The notes below the pieces were generated by a model, which saw only the letters and a list, made by a program, of their open reading frames with translations, was not told the origin of the DNA and ran no database searches. Shown here piece after piece: positions 1 through 9,650 of a stretch of DNA of 64,000 nt (positions within the stretch are counted from its first letter, which is position 1; each line of letters opens with the position of its first letter). The stretch spans positions 9,661 to 73,660 of the forward strand of contig JAKUCV010000147.1 in NCBI GenBank assembly GCA_028386065.3, read 5' to 3'. The stretch is from Turnera subulata (lineage: Eukaryota; Streptophyta; Magnoliopsida; Malpighiales; Passifloraceae). The translations under genes were made by a program, and so were the position numbers.

Positions 1-2935
1 AGGGTAAAGCAAAGTTTGAGAAGAAGAAGAAATGTACCAAAAGGTTTGGTGCATGTGCATCTTCTATTCTCATGTGCTGAAACCCTAGGGTGGTATTGCA
101 AAAGAAGGAAATTGTTTCCGTTGCAATATATCAGGCCATTGGAAACACAACTGCCCTGTTTACCTTGAAGAGGTAAAGAAGCAAAAGGGAAGTGAGACTT
201 CCGCTTCAGGTATTTTGTTATAGAGGCTTATATCTCTACCTCTCCCTCATGGGTATTAGATACCAGATGTGGTTCTCACATTTGTAGAAATGTGTAGGAA
301 CTGAGAAAGAGTGGGAGATTGGCTAAGGATGAGATAGACCTACGCCCCGTATTGGAGCAAGAGTTGCTACATTAGCCGCAGGTACTTTCTATCTATCCTT
401 ACCTAGCATTTTGTTTTTAGAACTATACAATTGCTATTATGTACCTACCATAAGCAGGAATTTGATTTCTGTGTCTTGTATGGACAAGAAAGGTTTTTCG
501 TTGATAATAAAGAATAACTGTTGTTCTATTTATTTCAATGAAATTGATTATGGTGGTGCATTTTTAAACGATGGTTTGTATGTTCTAAATCTAGTAACGC
601 CTATCTATAACATTAATACGAAGAAGGTTAGATTACATGACTCTAGTGAAATCTATCTCTGGCATAGTCGTTTGGCCCATATAAACGAGACTCGTATTCC
701 TAAACTCCATAAAGTTGGATTTTTAGACTCATTTGATTTTGAATCATATGAGTCATATGAGTCTTGTTTGTTAGGCAAAATGACTAAGGCTTCCTTTACG
801 GGTAAAGGTGAAGAGCCTAGGACTTGCTAGGTCTAATACATACTGATGTATGCGGACCAAAGTCTACACAGGCTAGAGGTGGTTTTCAATACTTCATTAT
901 ATTTACTGATAACATCAGTAGATACGGCTAAGTGTATCTAATGAGACACAAGTCGGAATCCTTTGAAAAGTTCAAAGAATTTAAGAATGAAGTACAGAAT
1001 CGACTCGGAAAGTATTAAGATGCTTCGATAAGATCGAGGAGGTGAATACTTAGACCGGGACTTTCTTGACTATCTAAAGAGTTGTGGTATAGTATCACAA
1101 CTTACTCCACCAGGTTTGCCTCATTGGAATGGCGTATCCGATAGGAGGAACAGAACCTTGTTAGACATGGTTCGTTCTATGATGAGTCAAGCTGACCTTC
1201 CTTCTTCCTTTTACGGACATGCATTATTGAGTGCTGCATTTACCTTTAAACATGTTCCATCTAAGTCGGTCGAAAAGACATCATATGAGATATGGACTGG
1301 GAAGCGTCCCAATTTGTCTTTTACGAGGATTTAGGGTTGTGAGGCTTACGTGAGACGTAAAGCATCATATAAACTCGACCCTAAATCCGACAACTGCCTT
1401 TTTGTACGATACCTTAAAGGGTATTATTTCTATAATCCTCTAGAGCACAAAGTGTTTGTGGCTCGGACTGCTATTTTTCTAGAAAGAGTGTTCATTTCTA
1501 GAAGAATCAGTGGGAGGATAATAGAACTCGAAGAAGTTCGAGATATAGAGGCTGAGATGGAACAAGGACAGGTTCCGCAAGCTGTTGTGGATGAGAATCC
1601 TGTACCTATAACACATGGACCGCGTAGGTCGGATAGGATTCGGTATGAACTTGAGAGATATAGATTTCTTATAACTCATACTGGAGATGTGATGCTCATA
1701 AGTAGTGATGAGCCCACTTCCTATCAGCCGGCCATTACGGGTCTGGACTCCAAGAAGTGGCTAGAAGCCGTGAATTCGGAAATGGAATCCATGTATGAAA
1801 GCAAGGCATGGACCTTGGTTGAGCCACCCGAAGGGGTAAAACCTATAGGGTGCAAATGGGTCTTTGTGAAATACCGACATGGATGGTAATGTGATTACCT
1901 TTAAAGGGAAATTGGTTGTGAAAGGTTTCATGTAAGTTCATGGTATTGACTATGATGAAACCTCCTCACCAGTCGCCATAGTTAAATCCATCCGGATTAT
2001 ATTGGTTATAGCTGCGAGTTGCGAAGGTCCATTTGTGGACCAAAGCAAGCTTCAAGGAGTTGGAATCTTTGTTTTTAATGAAGTAATCAAAGAGTTTGGT
2101 TTCATTAAAAGTGAAGATGTTCCGTGTGTTTACAAGAAGGTTAGTGGGAGCACTATAGTTTTCTTGTTGTTGTGTATTGACGACATTCCACTTATTGAGA
2201 ATGATATTCCGACACTAAAGTCTATAAAGACTTGGTTAGGATAGGATTTCTCAATGAAGGACTTAGGAGGAGCTACCTAAGTGTTAAGTATTAAGATCTA
2301 TAGAGATAGATCCAAAAGGCTTCTCGGGCTAAGTCAGAGTACATATGTTGACAAGATGCTAAAGAGGTTTAGCATGCAAGATTCCAAGAAGGGTTTCTTG
2401 CCCATGTCACATGGCATATCTCTCTCAAAGAGTCAATGTCCTAGTGCGACTAGGGAGAGAGAGCGGATGAGTAAGATCCCTTGTGCTTCGGCAATAGGAT
2501 CTATCATGTATGCCATATTATGTACTCGACCGAATGTCACTTATGCTCTGATTGTCACGAGCAGATGCCAATCTGATCCCGGTGAAAGTCACTGGACAGC
2601 AGTTATATATCCTTAAGTACTTGAGAAGCACTAAGGATGCATTCCTGGTTTACGGAGGCGTTGATGGGCTTGTTGTAAAGTGTTACAAAGATGCTTGCTT
2701 CCAAACAGACAGGGATGATTTTATATCGCAATAAGTTTATGTGTTTTTCTTGGATGTGGCGCTGTTTGCTGGAAGAGTTCCAGGCAAGAAACAGTTGCCG
2801 ACTCTACAACTGTGGCTGTACAAAGTTCCGTTTGAGAACTATGTATCAGATCTTTTGACTGATCTTCTCACGCAGCGGAAGCATGATGGTCATGCTAGAT
2901 CCACATATATGAGATATATGGATGATTGGCTTTAG
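1..2935 (+). pseudogene. C1 gag-pol polyprotein remnant
   Basis: Broken copia polyprotein. A CX2CX4HX4C knuckle (C-FR-C, H, C) is coded at about 113-154. The GAG-pre-integrase stretch with LWHSRLAHINE is near 655-700, followed by the integrase core and the PHWNGVSDRRNRTLLDM stretch near 1116-1165. RT spans roughly 1740-2650; the YVDD position reads CIDD (near 2176-2187), so the catalytic box has lost its first two residues. RNase H pieces lie at 2600-2930. At least seven reading-frame breaks separate the fragments 411-830, 1116-1334, 1350-1889, 2002-2244, 2281-2616, 2552-2734 and 2741-2935. Aligning with C3 shows frameshifts as well as stop codons. It should not make a functional polyprotein. 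Confidence 0.85.
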
Positions 2936-2936
2936 T

Positions 2937-2949
2937 GCAAGTGGGAGAT
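2937..2949 (+). other. C1 polypurine tract
   Basis: Purine-rich GCAAGTGGGAGAT lies directly before the TG that opens the C1 3' LTR. The same 13 bases precede the 3' LTR of C3 at 57151-57163, which supports both the primer call and the LTR start. It would prime plus-strand DNA synthesis. Confidence 0.75.
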
Positions 2950-4495
2950 TGTTAGTGTAATATGCCCAAAAGCCAATCATGGATGATTATTTGTAGTCAT
3001 GTATACACATTAAGGTTATTCCAATAAGTATCGTTTATGAGATAAACGCTTGCACATACTTATAACCCTAGAATATTTCATATTCTTAAATGTCCCTAGT
3101 CGATTATTATTACGGATGGGTTGTAATAATAAATTAAGACTAGCGTATGTTGAGAATTGCATATGTGATATGAATTCTACATACGGGTACAAGTTGGAGA
3201 ACTTGTGGACTGGACCGACCCACATAAGAACACTACATGGAACGTTATATGTATGTCATTAGTGGTTCTTATAGATGTAATTGTCCTCCGACCTGAGATC
3301 GTCAAGGTATCCAACATATGAATCATGTACTTTGATATTATTCCTAGTCATCCGTAACTGGGTGGACATAAGGGTAATCATTGGGTATATGCCGAGTATG
3401 TAGTGGGTTTTGATTGATCAAGAGGGGATTCGTCCGACCCATATAACGGGTATATTATCGTATGGTTTCTTGATAGAGTTGAACTGTTAAATGCATGGCC
3501 ATGCTCGGATTAGGTGATATGGTGATATCACGGGTATCCGTTTTATACAGTTAACTCGGGGATCAAGAAACATAGATTAAACATATACGAGATTGACATA
3601 TTCCATGTCTCGTGTTTGATCTAGATAATGGGACGAAGGGACGATGACATATTCCGAGGCATAGAGAATCAGTACTGATCTTGTCGTTCGGGTAGCAATG
3701 ATGTGTTGCTAGACGCCGCTCTTTGCTTATAATTGTAAAATGAGAATTTTACAATTATTGCCGGACGTTACAAGTGCCTACAGGGTCACACACATAGAAC
3801 CGTTGATTCGAGCAGGTGGTTGAACCGTGGTTGGACCATGGTTGGACCGGGTGTGGTTGGACCGTGGTTGGACCATGGTTGAACCAGGGTCGTTTTGGGA
3901 CAATAATATATGTATTATTGACCAGACATGAGTGTGTGTGGTGTGTTTTATCTGATTGCTAAGTGGGAAACACATAGTGATGATGGTCATCACTTTGGTC
4001 CACTTGGTTGGCCATTATGCCTAATTGTCTAATGCATAATGGTGAGTGGGGTTGAGCACTATGAAAATCAGATCATCCTCTTCCTCACTTGGAGCTCTCT
4101 GAACGTTTTTGGAGTCTTGAGAGACTAGATAAAACACTCATCTTTTCAACTTCTTCTTTCTTTGTGAAAGAAAGAAGATAACCATACACATAAACACCAC
4201 CAAGTTGTAGCTCCCGGTTTCTGCTGCTAGCACCCAGTCCGGGAGTGCTCGGAGTTGGTTTCGTGTGAGGATACCAAGTCGATCACGGTTCGTGTGGATA
4301 CTGTAGAGGGGCGAGGCTTTTGTCTGGCTCTAGCTGATTCCATTCTACAGTTGGGTGAAAGACCTCAACCGAACAAGGTATGTAAATTTTGTTATACGGT
4401 TTATGATGCATCACTTGGTTCTTGGTCTGTTTCCCTTGCTTCCGCTGCTTGTTGTGCTTGGTATATGAATGTCATATAGCTTAGGGAAACTTATA
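2950..4495 (+). repeat. C1 3' LTR
   Basis: About 1.55 kb. It starts with TGTTAGTGTAAT, like both LTRs of C3 (50401 and 57164), and keeps the same order of blocks. Its inner and terminal parts match the reversed LTR at 63232-64000 much better, including the GGTTGGACC repeats and the GTGGATACTGTAGAGGGGCG block. The end is less sharp than the start: the expected TTACA reads TTATA at 4491-4495, which I take as a decayed CA end. Confidence 0.75.
3817..3890 (+). repeat. Short tandem repeats GGTTGGACC in C1 LTR
   Basis: Six to seven imperfect copies of an 11-12 bp unit built on GTGGTTGGACC / ATGGTTGGACC. The same array occurs reversed at about 63824-63885 in the second LTR of this family, so it is a family feature and not local slippage. 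Confidence 0.7.
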
Positions 4496-4771
4496 GTTAA
4501 CCCGCCCTAGCTCGGTTAATAGTTTTTTTTTTCCTTTACCCAAAACGACGTAGTTTTGTCCAAAACTACGGTAAACCCCGCGTTTCTTCCTGAAACACGT
4601 TTTATCTCCAACGAAAGCCGTACCCGCCATACTAACGACTTAATACCAATATAACCAAGGTAAAATATTTTATTTCCCTAGTCCAAAAATCAGGAAATTC
4701 CTCAAGGGTAAAATTGGAATAAAAATTCCGAAAATTCCATAAATTAATTGATGAAAATCCGGGGCGTTACA
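4496..4771 (-). repeat. G1 left (3') LTR, visible fragment
   Basis: Matches 12447-12726 of the right G1 LTR over its whole length and ends in the same GGGGCGTTACA. The missing first 2.8 kb should lie beyond the left window edge, on the far side of C1. Confidence 0.85.
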
Positions 4772-4786
4772 GTTCCACCCCTTTTA
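4772..4786 (-). other. G1 polypurine tract
   Basis: Read on the minus strand, AAAAGGGGTGGAAC lies directly before the LTR start TGTAACGCCCCGG. Position and composition fit a plus-strand primer. Confidence 0.7.
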
Positions 4787-4823
4787 TTAAAATTTCGACC
4801 TCGAAATTTACAAGACAAGAAAG

Positions 4824-5252
4824 TCAGAACATATGTGGATACTGCTCTCTCATATGGGACTCAACCTCCCAAATAGCCTCATTCGGGGAATGACGGCTCC
4901 ATCCAATCCGAACTATAGGAATGGTACGACTCCTCAACTGCCGCACCTCTTGAGCCAAAATCTCTACCGGCTCCTCCACATAGGTCGAATCCTCCGTAAC
5001 CTCCACCTCTGTCGGGGACACAACATGACTAGGATCAGACCGATAACGCCTCAGCATCGAAACATGGAACACATCATGTATGCGCGACAGCTCCTCCGAT
5101 AAAGCCAACCTGTAGGCCAGCGGACCAATCCGCTCCATGATCTCATATGGACCAATATAACGAGGGCTCAACTTGCCCTTCCTCCCAAACCGGATAACAC
5201 CTCTCCAGGGAGCAACACGGAGGAAAACCCTGTCACCTACACTGTACTTCAT
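4824..5252 (-). pseudogene. G1 integrase C-terminus with chromodomain
   Basis: 142 residues. The first third carries the GPY-type module (YSVGDRVFLRV, LSPRYIGPYEIMERIG, then HDVFHVSMLRRY). The last 40 residues (VRIGWSRHSPNEAIWEVESHMREQYP) match the chromodomain tail of Tekay/Del integrases, which is thought to steer integration to marked chromatin. It is cut from the rest of integrase by stops between 5253 and 5309. Length and end are normal for the lineage. Confidence 0.85.
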
Positions 5253-5309
5253 CTTTCAACGATGCTTATCAGGAAAACTCTTTTGCCGGTCCTGAGAAGC
5301 TCTCATGCA

Positions 5310-6278
5310 CTACTTAACTACCTCGATCTGGTCAACAGTCTCCTGGACTAGGTCCGGACCAACCACATGTCTCAGACCTTCCTCATCCCAACAGATGGGA
5401 CTACGACACTTCCGCCCATACAAAGCCTCATAAGGCGCCATGCCGATACTGGAGTGATAGACGTTGTTATAAGAAAACTCAACCAACGGTAATGTCTCAT
5501 CCCAAGAACCACTGAAATTGAGAACACAAGCTCTAAGCATATCCTCAAGTGTCTGTATAGTCCTTTCCGACTGCCCATCGGTTTGCGGATGGAATGCAGT
5601 ACTGAAATTCAGCTTAGTACCCAAAGCTGACTATAAGCTCTTCCAGAAGTGGGAAGTAAACCTAGGATCCCTGTCCGACACAATGGATAGTGGAACTCCA
5701 TGTAAACGGACAATGCCCGAAACTTACAACCTTGCCAGCTTATCCATTGTATCCGTCTGCTGAATCGGTAGGAAATGAGCTGACTTGGTCAACCTATCAA
5801 TAATGACCCAGATGGCATCATGTCGACCCCGGGTCCTCGGTAACCCGATCACAAAGTCCATAGTGATATGCTCCCACTTCCACTGCGGAATAGTCAAAGA
5901 TCTCAACTTACCGGCAGGAGCCTGATGCTCGGCTTTCACCTGCTGACAAGTTAAACAACGACCCACAAACTCCGTAACATCCTTCTTCATCCAGGGCCAC
6001 CAATAATGACTCTTCAAGTTCTGGAACATTTTGGTGCTACCCGGATGCATAGCATACAGAGCATTATGTTCTTCGTCCATGATCCACCTTCTCATGTCAT
6101 CGACATCCAGAACACACAACTGATCACCGGTCATCAAAGCACCATCCTCCCGAACATAGAAACTAGAACTCTCCCCACCGAGAGCCTTATCCCGCAACTC
6201 CGCTAGATGAGGATCACCAAACTGTAACTCCATGATCTTATCCCGCAAGGTCGGCCGGATGCTCAAACTGGCTAACAA
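5310..6278 (-). pseudogene. G1 integrase core and zinc-binding domain
   Basis: Two open pieces (5724-6278 and 5310-5624) of one integrase. The first has the HHCC zinc finger (H of AMHPGSTKM, then RCLTCQQVK) and the first catalytic Asp in MDFVIGLPRT. The second Asp lies in SDRDPRF, between the pieces, and the Glu in HPQTDGQSERTIQTLEDML of the second piece. All three DDE residues can therefore be seen, but stops near 5722 and 5626 interrupt the frame. Shadow frames on the plus strand are ignored. Confidence 0.88.
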
Positions 6279-7168
6279 CGCCCAGTAACATCCACCTCCA
6301 ACTGTGCATCCAATGACCTTAGTTCCACCAAGGAAGGTAAAGCATATGAAAACGGATCCTCATCCGCAGAAGTCACTCTCTTTCGGCTCAATGCATCTGC
6401 AACAACATTGGCCTTGCTCGGATGGTACTCTATAGTACAATTACAATCCTTCAGAAGCTCAATCCAGTGTCTCTGCCTCATATTAAGCTCTCTTTGGGTC
6501 ATGATGTACTTCAAACTCCTGTGATCCGTGAAAATCCGACACTTCTCACCGTACAGATGGTGTCCCCAAATTTTCAAAGCAAAGACCACAGTAGCTAACT
6601 CCAGATCATGGGTTGGATAGTTTCTCTCATGAGTTCTCAACTACCTGGAGGCATAAGCAATCACCCGACCCTCCTGTATCAAAACACATCCCAAGCCCAA
6701 ACCAGAAGCATCACTGAACACCGTGTACTCCACTCCGGGTCTTGAAATAGTCAAAACCGGTGCAGAAGTCAACCGACTCTTCAACTCCTCAAAACTCTTC
6801 TGGCAATGATCATACCAAACAAAGGTACAGTCTTTCCTCAACAGCTTTGTCATGGGACCTGTTATTAAGGAAAAACCCTCAATGAACCTCCGGTAATAAC
6901 CAGCAAGTCCAAGAAAACTCCGTATCTCAGGTACATTCTTCGGTGGCTCCCAATCCATGACTGCCTTAATCTTGGCCGAGTCCACCTTAATGCCCTCACC
7001 GGACACAATATGCCCAAGAAATGCGACCTCAACCAACCAAAACTCACACTTGCTGAGCATGGCATAGAGCTGTTCTTCTCTCAATCTCTGCAAAACCTGT
7101 CTCAAGTGGTCCTCATGTTCGGCCTTACTACTCGAGTAGACCAGAATATCATCGATGAACACTACCAC
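6272..7168 (-). pseudogene. G1 reverse transcriptase C-part and RNase H
   Basis: 7168-6641 starts at the catalytic box [10 protein letters not shown] and runs through [13 protein letters not shown], the thumb/connection ([17 protein letters not shown]) and the start of RNase H ([18 protein letters not shown]). A single TAG after AYASR, where related proteins have Gln, separates it from 6640-6272, the rest of RNase H ([35 protein letters not shown]). Catalytic Asp residues of RT and RNase H are present. Confidence 0.88.
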
Positions 7169-7195
7169 AAACCGGTCCAGAAATTCATGGAAGAC

Positions 7196-7906
7196 CTATT
7201 GCATCATACACATGAACACAGCCGGTGCATTCGTCAGACCAAACGGAACAACCACAAACTCATAATGACCATACCGAGTGCGGAATGTAGTCTTCGGTAT
7301 GTCTTGCTCTGCAATCCGAACCTGATGGTAACCAGATTGCAAGTCAATCTTCGAGAACACAGATGCACCCTGCAACTGATCGAACAAGTCATCGATCCTA
7401 GGCAAAGGATACTTGTTCTTCACTGTCACCTTGTTCAACTGTTTATAGTCCACACACATCCACATACTGCCATCCTTCTTCTTCACAAACAAGACCAGGG
7501 CACCCCAAGGTGAGATGCTCGGTCTAATGAAACCCTTATCCAACAACTCCTCTAGTTGTTTCTTCAACTCCTGAAGTTCTGTCGGAGCCATTCTGTAGGG
7601 CGGTATGGAAATCGGTGCAACTCCCGGTACCAAATCAACTGTATACTCCACCTCCCGCTCCGGAGGCAACCCAGGTAAGTCATCAGGAAATACATCAGGA
7701 AACTCCGGAACAATCAGAATATCCTCCACTCCAGGTACTGGTACCAAAGAATCGACCACATGAGTTAGAAAAGCATCACAACCTTCTCGGATCATCCTAA
7801 AAGCTTGGATGGCTGAGATACAACACACCGATAGAGCTCTTCGCTCTCTAACGAACACCAATCTACGCCCAACAGAGAAGACAAAGACACTTCCCTGGCC
7901 CGACAA
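7196..7906 (-). pseudogene. G1 reverse transcriptase N-part
   Basis: Fingers and palm of a gypsy [106 protein letters not shown] and [21 protein letters not shown]. It ends at a TAG (about 7196-7198) just before VFHEFLDRF, which continues in the next piece, so one stop codon breaks the enzyme ahead of the catalytic FIDD. Confidence 0.9.
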
Positions 7907-8193
7907 TCAACTACTGCCTGGTGTCTGGACAACCAATCCATGCCTAAGATAACATCAAAATCTCCCAAGTCCATGACAACAAGATCAGAAGGGAAACTCT
8001 CACTATCATACTCTATCGATACATCTCTACAAACTCGATCAACAACTACTATATCACCAGTGGGTAAACGGACTCTCAGGGGTCTACTAAGGTTATCATC
8101 TTCTATGTTATGCGTGGTCATGAATATACATGATACAAAAGAGTGTGTAGAGCATGGATCAACTAAAGCATGTGCATACTGACAAAAAAACAT
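7792..8193 (-). pseudogene. G1 aspartic protease
   Basis: Retropepsin domain with VDPCSTHSFVS, LRVRLPTGDIVVVDRVCRDV and [22 protein letters not shown], the usual gypsy protease layout. The active site is damaged: the D-[ST]-G triad reads D-P-C. The frame continues upstream to about 8271, where one in-frame TAA separates it from gag. The last 35 residues run into a changed frame near 7900, where RT starts. Confidence 0.85.
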
Positions 8194-8271
8194 AAATGTA
8201 CCTGCTATAACCTCTAGGGCATCAGTAGCCTCCTCCCGGGTGATGGCATAAACCCTAGGAGCTGCAGCACT

Positions 8272-9504
8272 TTAAGTCGCACCCCTGCGGTTCAAAGCTC
8301 TAAAAAACCCACGACCTCGACCCTGCTGTCCGCCACCCCTGTTCAGACCAGAAGAAGCAGCACCACTAGCTACAGAACTCTGCAATGTATACTGTGAACC
8401 ACTGCCACCACTATCATTAATCCACTTATAACATGCTGGCTTCTGGTGTCCCCGACTTATTGCAATACCAGCATGTACCCGAGAATCGTGCCGAGGAACC
8501 CCATCCCTGAGATCCAGACTGATAGGACCGTCCTCCCAAGGATCTGCCTGGTCCACCCTGATAACTCTGCCCTCGGGACTTCTTCGAACCTCGGTAAGAA
8601 GAACCCTGTCCACCAGAATAATCTGCTTCTCCGGCATCAGAGTACTGTCTCTTCTGTCCAGAAGCAGAGGAAGCTCGGCTGTCCGAGCCTCATTCCCGAT
8701 CAACTGAACTTTCTCAGCATCAAAAGCAGCCTCACAAACTGCCTTCCAAGTCTTGTTCCCTCCACCAGCCACAACTAACGCCAATTCCGTACGAAAGCCG
8801 TTAACAAACCGCCTACACTTAGTCACCTCATCGGACACAAACTCCTTAGTATAAGAGAGAAGGATGCTGAACCGGATCCTGAATGCTGACACCGACTCGT
8901 CTAGTCCCTGCTTCACCTCAAGACACTGCTTTTTCTGCTCCTCCAGAAAACCAACAGTGAGAAACTCCATGTAGAATTTCTCCTTCAAATCCTCCCATGG
9001 CATCTCCACCGGCCTCAGTAAGTTGGCCACAAGTTCCTGCCACCATGTCAATGCGTAACCCGTGAACATGTGTGCCGCAAACCGAGCCCTGTGCTCAGGT
9101 GCACAAGTGAACCTCTCCAGAACATTCTCCACCTGGCAGAACCAATCATCAAACTCCTTGGCTTCGCCCTCCTCACCAGAGAATTCCTTGACCGCCGACA
9201 TATCCATATGCTTATATCCACTCTCCATACCACCTACCGCAGTAGGTGCAACCGGTTGGGCACCTTGCTGCTGCTGCTGAAACTGCTGGAACTGTTGCCA
9301 CTGTAAAAAGGCCTGATACTGCTGGAACGCTAGGTCCACAACAGGTGGTACGGGTGGCACTACATTCTGTTCTCCTCCACCTGCAGCATCATTCCCTGCT
9401 GCATTATTGTTCCCCTGACCAACAGGAACCTGCATCACCAACACATTGTCGGAGACATGAGTAGCGGCGTCATCCTCTGCATTGTGCTGCCCCTGGTGAT
9501 CCAT
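8272..9504 (-). CDS. G1 gag polyprotein part
   Basis: 410 residues, open from an ATG 128 bp inside the primer site. Residues 1-75 are low in complexity and end in a Gln-rich run (FQQYQAFLQWQQFQQFQQQQQ region). The Retrotrans_gag domain follows: VKEFSGEEGEAKEFDDWFCQVENVLERF, then AAHMFTGYALTWWQELV, then PWEDLKEKFYMEFLTVGFLEEQKKQ and FRIRFSILLSYTKEFVSDEVTKCRRFVNGFRTEL. A zinc knuckle should follow near residue 350 but the frame has drifted there (CYKW only); the C-terminal Gly-rich piece GRGRGFFRALNRRGAT is intact. It ends at a TAA that in relatives is probably a Gln codon leading into protease. Confidence 0.82.
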   Translation of the reverse strand: MDHQGQHNAEDDAATHVSDNVLVMQVPVGQGNNNAAGNDAAGGGEQNVVPPVPPVVDLAFQQYQAFLQWQQFQQFQQQQQGAQPVAPTAVGGMESGYKHMDMSAVKEFSGEEGEAKEFDDWFCQVENVLERFTCAPEHRARFAAHMFTGYALTWWQELVANLLRPVEMPWEDLKEKFYMEFLTVGFLEEQKKQCLEVKQGLDESVSAFRIRFSILLSYTKEFVSDEVTKCRRFVNGFRTELALVVAGGGNKTWKAVCEAAFDAEKVQLIGNEARTAELPLLLDRRDSTLMPEKQIILVDRVLLTEVRRSPEGRVIRVDQADPWEDGPISLDLRDGVPRHDSRVHAGIAISRGHQKPACYKWINDSGGSGSQYTLQSSVASGAASSGLNRGGGQQGRGRGFFRALNRRGAT

Positions 9505-9632
9505 ATCAACGCCTATATGAATGCAAATGGGTCAAAAACACTTTTAGGGTTATAAATCTGGAAACAGGCTTAAACACAGAAATCACTTTCAAAATCAAAG
9601 TTTAAAATACTTTTAAAACCAAGGATCTGAAG

Positions 9633-9647
9633 CCTGCTCCGCTACCA
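9633..9647 (-). other. G1 primer binding site
   Basis: On the minus strand TGGTAGCGGAGCAGG starts three bases after the LTR end. It has the TGG start expected of a tRNA-CCA match but is not the usual initiator-Met site TGGTATCAGAGC. Exactly the same 15 bases are used by copia C2m at 58615-58629. Confidence 0.65.
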
Positions 9648-9650
9648 AGC

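Larger units (their letters stand above)
1..4495 (+). mobile_element. C1: Ty1/copia retrotransposon, 3' part
   Basis: The window opens inside a plus-strand Ty1/copia element and contains everything from the gag zinc knuckle to the end of the 3' LTR; the 5' LTR and most of gag lie outside. Domain order is knuckle, protease remnant, GAG-pre-integrase, integrase, RT, RNase H, which is the copia order. The coding part closely resembles that of C3 (50401-58572), so the two are related families. The LTR end at about 4495 was placed by comparison with the C1-type LTR at 63232-64000. Sequence from 4496 onward is G1 LTR, so C1 appears to have inserted into the left LTR of G1; the right duplication would be GTTAA at 4496-4500. 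The element is dead: many stops and frameshifts. Confidence 0.85.

Noticed and set aside
7010..7513. 167-residue plus-strand frame in G1
   Set aside because: Complement of the RT coding region; shadow frame.
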